A stretch of DNA of 39,381 nt from Bacteroidota bacterium (lineage in GTDB: Bacteria > Bacteroidota > Ignavibacteria > Ignavibacteriales > Ignavibacteriaceae), in contig JAKAKL010000098.1 of NCBI GenBank assembly GCA_021824565.1, positions 1 to 39,381 on the forward strand, written 5' to 3'. The notes under the pieces were generated by a model. It saw only the letters and a program-made list of their open reading frames with translations. It did not search any database and had not been told where the DNA came from. A program made the position numbers and the translations under genes. Below are positions 33,763 through 39,381 of this stretch, piece by piece. Every line of letters starts with the position of its first letter. The first letter of the stretch is position 1.

Positions 33763-34814
33763 TTGGCAATCTCAACTGCTGCAGTATCTGGTAATCCATA
33801 AGCTCCAGTCAAAATAATTCTATCTGTCGTGTTCAGTATTGGACTTAATATCTGTGCAACACTGTCGTTCTCAATTCCTTTCTTTACATCAACTCTTACT
33901 GCGGTGGTATCGTTTATCAGTTTCATTATCCAGAAATTTGATTCCGTTACGTCGGTGCTTATAGCAGACTTTGGAAGCACGGTTGTACTATTAAAATGTT
34001 CAAAAGGAATTTTAACCATAACGTTCAAACTTTCCGGTACAGTTTTATATTGTAAAAGCTTTATGTAATAAATTTGAGTTTGAGTAACCGGGTCAACTGC
34101 CGGAACGTTCTTCTCAATAATGCCGGGAACATTTACACCGTCTGGAAGATTTACTTCGCACCTATTTCCGATTCTTACTTTTAAAACATCTTCATAAGGA
34201 ACGTTTAATTTTATTCTAAGCGAAGAAGGATTGGAAACAACAGCAATCTGCTCGCCGGTTGTTACATAATCTCCTTCGTGAAAATCAAGCTCTGTTACTA
34301 CTCCGTCTGAACCCGCTTTGATTAATATTATTCCTTTGAAGTATTGTTTGCCTAAATTAAAGTTTATCGAATCGTTTGCCGCAAGCTCTTTGGTCTTTAA
34401 TTGGAATAAAACATCGCCGGGCTTTACACGGTCGCCGATATTTTTATAAACCTTTTCGATAAAGCCGTCAAAGGTTGAGCGGATTATTTCTTTCTTCAGG
34501 AAAATCGTGTTGCCGTTTAGAGTAATGTAATCGCTCATGTTCATAATTACGGGATGGGTTATTTGTACAGGCGTTCCCGCGCTTGAATTTTCCGCATCGC
34601 CGCTGTCTTTGCTTCCGCACGATATTTGAAGTAGGGATATAAACACTAAAGAGAATATTATAACCACTTGTTTATATCCTCTGTGAAACTCTGTGTAATC
34701 TCTGTGTTTCTCTGTGTTACAAAAATCTGTTACACAGAGCGGCACCGAGGACCGCAGAGAACCACTGAGGAGACTTAATCTTTCTTTAAGGTAATCATAT
34801 AATCTTGTAATCAT
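33759..34814 (-). CDS. RND periplasmic adaptor lipoprotein with repeat-derived N-terminus
   Basis: 351 residues from the ATG at 34814. The adaptor core has a barrel-sandwich (SDGVVTELDFHEGDYVTTGEQIAVV) and a beta-barrel part. The lipobox (LLQISC) has Cys66, far too deep for a normal lipoprotein signal. Residues about 14-47 are encoded by a CTCTGTG-type DNA repeat (34678-34771). A GTG at 34667, with AGAGGA about 8 bases upstream, would start the protein just before the hydrophobic stretch (VIIFSLVFISLLQISC) and give 302 residues with a normal-length signal; I consider this start at least as likely. The gene starts 6 bases after the TolC-like stop. It bridges pump and outer-membrane channel. 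Confidence 0.85.
   Translation of the reverse strand: MITRLYDYLKERLSLLSGSLRSSVPLCVTDFCNTEKHRDYTEFHRGYKQVVIIFSLVFISLLQISCGSKDSGDAENSSAGTPVQITHPVIMNMSDYITLNGNTIFLKKEIIRSTFDGFIEKVYKNIGDRVKPGDVLFQLKTKELAANDSINFNLGKQYFKGIILIKAGSDGVVTELDFHEGDYVTTGEQIAVVSNPSSLRIKLNVPYEDVLKVRIGNRCEVNLPDGVNVPGIIEKNVPAVDPVTQTQIYYIKLLQYKTVPESLNVMVKIPFEHFNSTTVLPKSAISTDVTESNFWIMKLINDTTAVRVDVKKGIENDSVAQILSPILNTTDRIILTGAYGLPDTAAVEIAK
34678..34771. repeat. CTCTGTG-type repeat element with hairpin, inside the adaptor gene 5' end
   Basis: Four CTCTGTG motifs at roughly 11-base steps, then an inverted arm: CTCTGTGTTACA (34710-34721) and TGTTACACAGAG (34728-34739) pair with one mismatch around 6 bases. A GC-rich tail with CACCGAGG and CCACTGAGG follows. 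Composition is unlike the surrounding gene. Confidence 0.75.
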
Positions 34815-34820
34815 TTTGGT

Positions 34821-36089
34821 CTACCAATTCCAATAGTTGTAGTTGCTAATTTCAAGCTGATAATTTATTTCCGTCGTAATTTTATTTTTCTGGAGATCGA
34901 TGTAATTCCGGAGCAGAGTTAAATATTCTACCATTGATAAATTCCCGCTTTGAAGCTGGCTTTCGGATAGATCGATAAGTTTTTTATAATCGCCGAGCTG
35001 ATCATTGAGATCCAGGAGATTATTTTTCAAAGATGCGATACGTTCTGCGGAATTATTTCTCTGCGAGGAAATATTTCCGGCTAAAAAATTCTTATAGTCC
35101 GACAATGATTGTTCTGAAATATACGATTGCTGCCTTGTAATGTTCCTTTGCCCTCCATCGAGGATAGGAAGAGAGAAATTAATTCCCGCGCTCATTCCAA
35201 ACCGCCGCTGCATCTGATCAATCTCAACCGCATTTAAGCCTGCGTTGAAGAAAAGACTTATCTGCGGCTGATATTTTGTTTCAAAAATGTTCTGCTGCGC
35301 CGCGGTGTTCAAGCTGTCGAGATGAAACTGAATTAAAAAATTTGAATATTGATTTGACAGCGCCATATTCAGGTCGACCGTATCGATGGCGACAATCTGC
35401 GTGTCCTTAATTCCGCACATTGCGTAAAGCTGCATCAAGCCGCTCTTATAATTCTGCCATGTTTGCTGCATATCTATCGACTGAGTTTTCAATTCGATCT
35501 TTAGCTGAAGATAGTCCGACGCTTTTGCAAATCCTTTTTCTACCAGATCGCCTGTTATATTCAACTGGCTGCTTAAATTCTTTTCCGTATTCTTTGAGAG
35601 ATCATACAGCAGATAATACTGAAGCGTATTTAAATACTGATCAGTTACCTGCTTTTCGAGGTTATGCTTTTCTTCGGCTGATTTATTTTCAAAACTTTTT
35701 CCCTGGATACTGCGCTGACTCTTTAACGCGTCAAGCAGACCGCCGTTGAAAATATTTTTATCAAAATTTATCTGCGCCGAGTATAACCCGCCGTTCGTAA
35801 GCGATGGATCATAGCCGATTGCGTTTGGACCGGGGTTAGGCGTAAACAAAACTCCGTTGTTATTAAAGTAAGGCGAGAACAATAAATTGCTTGTAAGATA
35901 AACCTGCAATGCTGTATTCTGCGCTTCATCCAGTTTAGTTTGGAGATTATTAATCAAATACTGATTAGCATAATCTTTAACCACAGGCGAGCTATTAATC
36001 GCTTTATTTATGAAATAGTTCAGGTTGTACTGCGCTAAAACGGGGCAGCTTAATAAAGCGAGTAAAAAAATTATTTTCCGGATTGTCAT
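34821..36089 (-). CDS. TolC-family outer-membrane efflux protein
   Basis: 422 residues. Signal peptide about 1-19 (MTIRKIIFLLALLSCPVLA), then long amphipathic helices with two OEP repeats; NSSPVVKDYANQYLINN and the second-half counterpart QLQSGNLSMVEYLTLLRNYIDLQKNKI are typical. It forms the outer-membrane/periplasmic duct of the exporter. First gene of the minus-strand operon TolC-adaptor-RND-propeller; the promoter is probably in 36090-36200. Confidence 0.9.
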   Translation of the reverse strand: MTIRKIIFLLALLSCPVLAQYNLNYFINKAINSSPVVKDYANQYLINNLQTKLDEAQNTALQVYLTSNLLFSPYFNNNGVLFTPNPGPNAIGYDPSLTNGGLYSAQINFDKNIFNGGLLDALKSQRSIQGKSFENKSAEEKHNLEKQVTDQYLNTLQYYLLYDLSKNTEKNLSSQLNITGDLVEKGFAKASDYLQLKIELKTQSIDMQQTWQNYKSGLMQLYAMCGIKDTQIVAIDTVDLNMALSNQYSNFLIQFHLDSLNTAAQQNIFETKYQPQISLFFNAGLNAVEIDQMQRRFGMSAGINFSLPILDGGQRNITRQQSYISEQSLSDYKNFLAGNISSQRNNSAERIASLKNNLLDLNDQLGDYKKLIDLSESQLQSGNLSMVEYLTLLRNYIDLQKNKITTEINYQLEISNYNYWNW

Positions 36090-36202
36090 CTCTAATTAAA
36101 ATTCAATAGTATATGATTTAAAATTCTAAAAAAAATAAAATGGATTAAATCAAACTTGTATTAAAATATCAAAAAAAATTCTTAGTAACTATAAACTTAA
36201 AG

Positions 36203-36236
36203 ATAGCCGTGTGGATTATTAGATCCACACAGCTAT
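36203..36236 (-). terminator. Hairpin after the PepSY-like gene
   Basis: ATAGC-C-GTGTGGAT and ATCCACAC-A-GCTAT form a 13-bp stem with one internal mismatch and a 6-base loop, 7 bases after the stop of the PepSY-like gene on the minus strand. Downstream T content is modest. It also separates that gene from the TolC operon. Confidence 0.65.
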
Positions 36237-36243
36237 AACAAGG

Positions 36244-36747
36244 TTAATCGTTATCGTTTTCTTCTTTGGTTACTTTTCTATCGCTTACAATTTTACCGGC
36301 ATTATCAAGAACAACTTCATATTTAGCTTTCATTGACATTACAGACAACTCATAAGTTGTTTTTGTTCCCCTTATGTTTCTTTCGGCGTGTGTAATCTTT
36401 GCGCCTGGAATTTTTTTCTCAATAGCCTGAACAGAACCTTTAGGCAATTCAGACGATGGAATTGTTTCTTCTATTTCTGCCGCCTTGCCGTCGGGCGTAT
36501 AAAGAAGATCGCGCCTGGTTGTGCCGTCCATGCTTTCTATTTCAAAATAAGTTTTACCTTTTTCAGTCTCAGTGCTTAATCCTTTTATCTTAGCTTTAGG
36601 ATATGTTTTGTGAAATGAGTTTAAGACTGCCGGGGGTAATTCCTTCATGCTGATCTTTTTTTCCTGAGCAAACGAGTTTGCGCCTGCTGAAATTAAAATG
36701 ATCGAAAGAGCAAAAGAGAATAAAATAAATAATTTTGTTAGTTTCAT
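36244..36747 (-). CDS. Exported PepSY-like (beta-lactamase-inhibitor-like fold) protein
   Basis: 167 residues. Signal peptide to about residue 27 (ending NSFAQ). Two similar half-repeats: LPPAVLNSFHKTYPKAKIKGLS...YFEIES and LPKGSVQAIEKKIPGAKITHAE...TYELSV, each one helix plus strands, as in the putative beta-lactamase-inhibitor-like PepSY-like family common in Bacteroidota periplasms. Ends with an acidic tail (EENDND). Good purine-rich site (AGGAGG) before the ATG. Located upstream of the efflux operon but separated by a hairpin, so probably its own transcript; the role is unknown. Confidence 0.85.
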   Translation of the reverse strand: MKLTKLFILFSFALSIILISAGANSFAQEKKISMKELPPAVLNSFHKTYPKAKIKGLSTETEKGKTYFEIESMDGTTRRDLLYTPDGKAAEIEETIPSSELPKGSVQAIEKKIPGAKITHAERNIRGTKTTYELSVMSMKAKYEVVLDNAGKIVSDRKVTKEENDND

Positions 36748-37186
36748 TTATGCCTCCTATAAATAATTTATACTAACTACGTTTGTAAAACTAAAGTACG
36801 TTTATGAAATAAAGATGAAAAAGAATTTAATGATTATGTTAAATTATTTTTATTGGAATATTTAATTATTATTTTTAATTTTGTTTGCAGATATAGATAC
36901 GGAAATACTTATATAATCAAGCATAATTTTTTTTCTTTAATTATTAAAGAAAGGGAAAGTGAGGGACTGATTGTTGTTGTTTTCTTGTTCTAACAAAGGT
37001 GAGCTTAAAAATAAAAGTCGCGAGCAGACAATAGGGATAAACAGACTGACACTCTGTTTTATTTTCAAAGGCGATAAAAGAAAGAATCATTTCTCTTCTC
37101 TCTCAAATGTATTGCATAACACGGTAAACTCTTATTCATCTTTTTTAACAGCGAGAACTGCATGTTTCAATGTTAAGATTAATTAT
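36748..37186. other. AT-rich region between PepSY-like gene and minisatellite 2
   Basis: No gene I can support. A TTG-started frame opens at 36971 behind GAGGGAC and runs into the minisatellite, but its first 72 codons have no recognisable character. Confidence 0.5.
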
Positions 37187-38350
37187 ATGACGCCGCAAAT
37201 AAACCGGCACGCCGCTAAAACTAATGCTTTGTATTCTGCGTCTTTTCATACTGATGCAAACACCCAAACTATTCCTCAAGGAAATTTCTATACAGAAGAT
37301 AAAACTTCAGCTTCCGGCGCTCTGTCTTTTTATTCCGCAGAGAAAACCTCCGATACGGCGGCGATAACTTCGTCTGCTTCTGCATTAATTTCTATATCTG
37401 CGGTGAAAACTTCGAGCTGTTCCGCGCTAACTTCGAGCTGTTCCGCGCTAACTTCAAGCTGTTCCGCGCCAACTTCAAGCTGTTCCGCTCCAACTTCGGG
37501 GTGTGCGGTGCTAACTTCGAGCTGTTCCGCGCTAACTTCAAGCTGTTCCGCGCCAACTTCGGGGTGTGCGGTGCTAACTTCGAGCTGTTCCGCACCAACT
37601 TCAAGCTGTTCCGCGCCAACTTCAAGCTGTTCCGCGCCAACTTCAAGCTGTTCCGCGCCAACTTCAAGCTGTTCCGCGCCAACTTCGGGGTGTGCGGTGC
37701 TAACTTCGAGCTGTTCCGCGCTAACTTCAAGCTGTTCCGCGCCAACTTCGAGCTGTTCCGCGCTAACTTCGAGCTGTTCCGCGCCAACTTCGAGCTGTTC
37801 CGCGCCAACTTCGGGGTGTGCGGTGCTAACTTCGAGCTGTTCCGCGCCAACTTCGAGCTGTTCCGCGCCAACTTCGGGGTGTGCGGTGCTAACTTCGAGC
37901 TGTTCCGCGCCAACTTTTGGGTGTGCGGCGGAATTTTTTGTATCTGACGTCATAATTTTTGCTTCCGATGCGTGGATTTTTAATACTTTTCTTACGAAAA
38001 ACCTTTGTTTCTTTCAGTTTTCGAGTTTTTTTCAACCCTGCCGCAAAATCGAATTAAAAATGCCGCTAATAACCATAAGTTTAGGTTTTAATTTAAACTT
38101 CAACTTAAAGAGGCTGTCAGAAAATTCTTTATCAAAGAATAAATATTCCATTATCCATTTCGCTACAGACGGAGTTCCTATTATAATGAGAGATAAATTT
38201 TCCGCAAGCATGTCACTTCTATCCTGGTTCAATTCTTTTTTTAATAACCCTGAGAGATATGCTTATATAACCGGACGCCATAAAACCAGAGCGGTGCATG
38301 CGCTCAATGTAAAAAGTAATTTGCTTTATGAATTTTATGAGTATCAATAA
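37187..38350 (+). CDS. Possible Thr/Ser/Cys heptad-repeat protein across minisatellite 2 (doubtful)
   Basis: 387 codons from the ATG at 37187 (or 459 from TTG 36971). The array reads TSSCSAL, TSSCSAP and TSGCAVL in this frame. Degenerate heptads of the same pattern (KTSASGA, KTSDTAA, ITSSASA) extend back to about 37302, and this frame stays open there, while the opposite-strand frame (37330-37953, heptads AEQLEVG and TAHPEVG) stops at 37330. That favours the plus frame slightly. Against coding: no signal peptide, no clear ribosome binding site, over 50 Cys in the array, and a C-terminal part with no domain. An equally fair reading is non-coding repeat DNA. Confidence 0.3.
   Translation: MTPQINRHAAKTNALYSASFHTDANTQTIPQGNFYTEDKTSASGALSFYSAEKTSDTAAITSSASALISISAVKTSSCSALTSSCSALTSSCSAPTSSCSAPTSGCAVLTSSCSALTSSCSAPTSGCAVLTSSCSAPTSSCSAPTSSCSAPTSSCSAPTSSCSAPTSGCAVLTSSCSALTSSCSAPTSSCSALTSSCSAPTSSCSAPTSGCAVLTSSCSAPTSSCSAPTSGCAVLTSSCSAPTFGCAAEFFVSDVIIFASDAWIFNTFLTKNLCFFQFSSFFQPCRKIELKMPLITISLGFNLNFNLKRLSENSLSKNKYSIIHFATDGVPIIMRDKFSASMSLLSWFNSFFNNPERYAYITGRHKTRAVHALNVKSNLLYEFYEYQ
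37330..37953 (-). CDS. Alternative acidic heptad-repeat frame on the opposite strand (doubtful)
   Basis: 207 codons, ATG at 37953 with GGAAG about 9 bases upstream. The array reads AEQLEVG/AEQLEVS with TAHPEVG at intervals; Ala and Leu in a/d-like spacing could form a helix broken by the Pro units. It ends inside degenerate repeats. Only one of this frame and the plus frame, if either, is likely to be a gene. Confidence 0.25.
   Translation of the reverse strand: MTSDTKNSAAHPKVGAEQLEVSTAHPEVGAEQLEVGAEQLEVSTAHPEVGAEQLEVGAEQLEVSAEQLEVGAEQLEVSAEQLEVSTAHPEVGAEQLEVGAEQLEVGAEQLEVGAEQLEVGAEQLEVSTAHPEVGAEQLEVSAEQLEVSTAHPEVGAEQLEVGAEQLEVSAEQLEVSAEQLEVFTADIEINAEADEVIAAVSEVFSAE
37409..37933. repeat. Minisatellite 2: 25 units of 21 bp, no indels
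   Basis: Exactly 25 contiguous 21-bp units. Type A: ACTTCRAGCTGTTCCGCG plus three bases; type B: ACTTCGGGGTGTGCGGTG plus CTA. Type B occupies units 5, 8, 14, 20 and 23, and a decayed B is unit 25 (37913-37933). Degenerate units precede the array from about 37302. Not a CRISPR: there are no spacers. Confidence 0.95.
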
Positions 38351-38412
38351 ATCGAAAATTAGTTTTAACAGATGCTCTAAAAGTGACGGCTTTAAAAAAA
38401 ATCACAATGAAT

Positions 38413-38437
38413 AAGAATGAGTAATCGCTTCATTCTT
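38413..38437 (+). terminator. Small hairpin upstream of the orphan helical protein gene
   Basis: AAGAATGA and TCATTCTT pair perfectly around 9 bases, followed by TTGG. It would end any transcript crossing the minisatellite before the gene at 38503. Weak T-run. Confidence 0.4.
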
Positions 38438-38502
38438 TTGGATATAGAGATTGGCTCTAAATTAAATAACATTAAATATCAACATTTAAATGAGGTACTC
38501 TT

Positions 38503-39192
38503 ATGAACAAGTTAGTAAATTATCATATCGAGGACGGTAACACTCTTGATGAGACAGTTACTAGAAACATTACGGCGCTTCAGGAGAAGGGTTTTGATCC
38601 GGAGAATCAAACAACGCTTCAGAGCTGCATTGCAGACACAACAGCAAAGGAAAAAGCGCAGATCAAAGCCGAGAAGGATCGGGAAGATAAAACTGCAGAG
38701 CAGAATACTACAGTGTCGGAGACAGTCGATCTTATCAGAAAAGTCCGCGGTGCGGCATTAACCGCATACGATACCGACAAACGGACGCAGGCTCTCTTTA
38801 ATGCGGGCATAAATAAAAAAGTGCCTACCCGGACGAACGGCGTACGCTCGGAGTGCGAGTATTTAAGCACCGTTATTCCCGGCAGAGAGCAGGTGCTTCT
38901 TAAGAACGGACTGGTGCGCGAGGATATAAACAATATAATCAGCGCTTCCGCAAGGATAGTAGCGGTAGATAAGGTTCAGGAAGATGCAAAGAAACTTTTA
39001 AAAAGCGCAACCGAGGACAGGGACCTGTCGGTGAAAGCGCTGAAGGCAATAAAGAAGAAGATAAGGAACTTTGTTAAGACCGCGTATGCGAACAACAGTG
39101 TAATGCTTGTACAATTTGAGCCTATGGCGAGAGGCAGAGGGGGCAGCAGCGGCGATAATACGAACACGCCGCCGGCACCGCCTGCGCAGTAG
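38503..39192 (+). CDS. Orphan helical protein with Pro-rich tail, GC-rich gene
   Basis: 229 residues, not recognised. Start supported by GAGGT upstream of the ATG. No signal peptide or membrane segment. Residues 1-190 are predominantly charged and helical (KEKAQIKAEKDREDKTAEQN; VDKVQEDAKKLLKSATEDRDLSVKALKAIKKKI), suggesting an alpha-helical bundle or coiled coil. Residues about 207-229 are a Gly/Arg/Ser then Pro/Ala tail (ARGRGGSSG...PPAPPAQ). Codons such as GCG, CTG, GGC and CGG are clearly more frequent than in neighbouring genes, by eye. It stands alone downstream of the minisatellite; transfer or high expression could explain the composition. Gene is very likely real, function unknown. 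Confidence 0.8.
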   Translation: MNKLVNYHIEDGNTLDETVTRNITALQEKGFDPENQTTLQSCIADTTAKEKAQIKAEKDREDKTAEQNTTVSETVDLIRKVRGAALTAYDTDKRTQALFNAGINKKVPTRTNGVRSECEYLSTVIPGREQVLLKNGLVREDINNIISASARIVAVDKVQEDAKKLLKSATEDRDLSVKALKAIKKKIRNFVKTAYANNSVMLVQFEPMARGRGGSSGDNTNTPPAPPAQ

Positions 39193-39307
39193 GTGGTGGG
39201 TTTTTTGTTTGTGGTTTGTTGTTAGATGTGAGCGGCATAGAGATGATATCTTTCGGAAAGATGAACTGTGTAAAGAGTCAAGCTCATCGATTAAAATTTA
39301 GAGCATA

Positions 39308-39333
39308 TTTCGGATGTATATAATCATCCGAAA
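39308..39333. terminator. Hairpin near right edge
   Basis: TTTCGGATG and CATCCGAAA pair perfectly (9 bp) around an 8-base loop, about 115 bases after the orphan gene. No gene is visible in 39193-39381. It may end that transcript or one entering from the right. Confidence 0.45.
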
Positions 39334-39381
39334 AAGTTCTGTTGTTTTTAACTATCGCAAAAAGTTGTTTAACTAATTTAT

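Noticed and set aside
34678-34771. Insertion sequence in the adaptor gene
   Set aside because: No transposase and no target-site duplication seen; only a short repeat element.
37409-37933. Possible CRISPR array
   Set aside because: Units are contiguous 21-mers with no unique spacers and no cas genes nearby.
38032-38232. 66-codon minus-strand frame
   Set aside because: Composed partly of Lys/Phe/Leu from a TTTAAG-like run; no start signal or domain.

Overview
The window looks like a chromosomal segment of a low-GC member of the Bacteroidota/Chlorobi group, most likely an Ignavibacteria-type heterotroph. The evidence is two secreted proteins ending in the YPNPFNPST-type C-terminal sorting domain (type IX secretion cargo), an AT-rich genome with visible but not universal Shine-Dalgarno sites, a long-form IspH, and a ferredoxin-dependent 2-oxoacid oxidoreductase. 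No transposase, integrase, phage gene, rRNA operon or CRISPR array was seen. The lineage is inferred from these traits, not from a marker-gene comparison.

Layout. 1-363: 3' part of a secreted protein with 16-residue tandem repeats, running off the left edge. 364-1800: gene-poor region holding several perfect inverted repeats and a 5 x 42 bp minisatellite. 1801-2355: lipoprotein. 2565-13536: a two-sided oligopeptide-transporter locus. On the minus strand, binding lipoprotein, two permeases, a Ser/Thr kinase-ATPase-TPR protein and a sigma-54 activator are chained with 4-8 bp overlaps or 1 bp gaps. On the plus strand, divergently, are the two ABC ATPases followed by a YbaK deacylase. 13568-15293: GIY-YIG protein and ispH. 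15282-17774: DsbD-N-like protein and a TPR/thioredoxin protein. 17995-21541: sugar nucleotidyltransferase, metK and ahcY (activated-methyl cycle), closed by a strong terminator shared with a convergent TIGR01777 epimerase. 22823-24028: lamin-tail sorting-domain protein; 24077-24149: initiator tRNA. 24227-27262: ferredoxin plus alpha, beta and gamma subunits of a 2-oxoacid:ferredoxin oxidoreductase and a small Cys/Glu-rich helical protein. 27670-29670: GH5-CBM6 glycanase with sorting domain. 29730-36089: TolC, adaptor, RND pump and beta-propeller operon. 36244-36747: PepSY-like protein. 36971-39381: a 25 x 21 bp minisatellite, then a GC-richer orphan helical protein.

How parts fit together. 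The most unusual locus is the peptide transporter physically and translationally coupled to a non-RD kinase/ATPase/TPR protein and a sigma-54 activator with a degenerate receiver. This suggests a route from peptide uptake to transcription that does not use a canonical His-Asp relay; it is inference from gene order. The second notable theme is repeat DNA. Two minisatellites about 36 kb apart, in opposite orientation, appear to be built from related 21-bp-multiple units that keep the same reading phase. A CTCTGTG-type repeat has become part of the 5' end of the RND adaptor gene. Most other genes are housekeeping or carbohydrate/export functions typical of the group.
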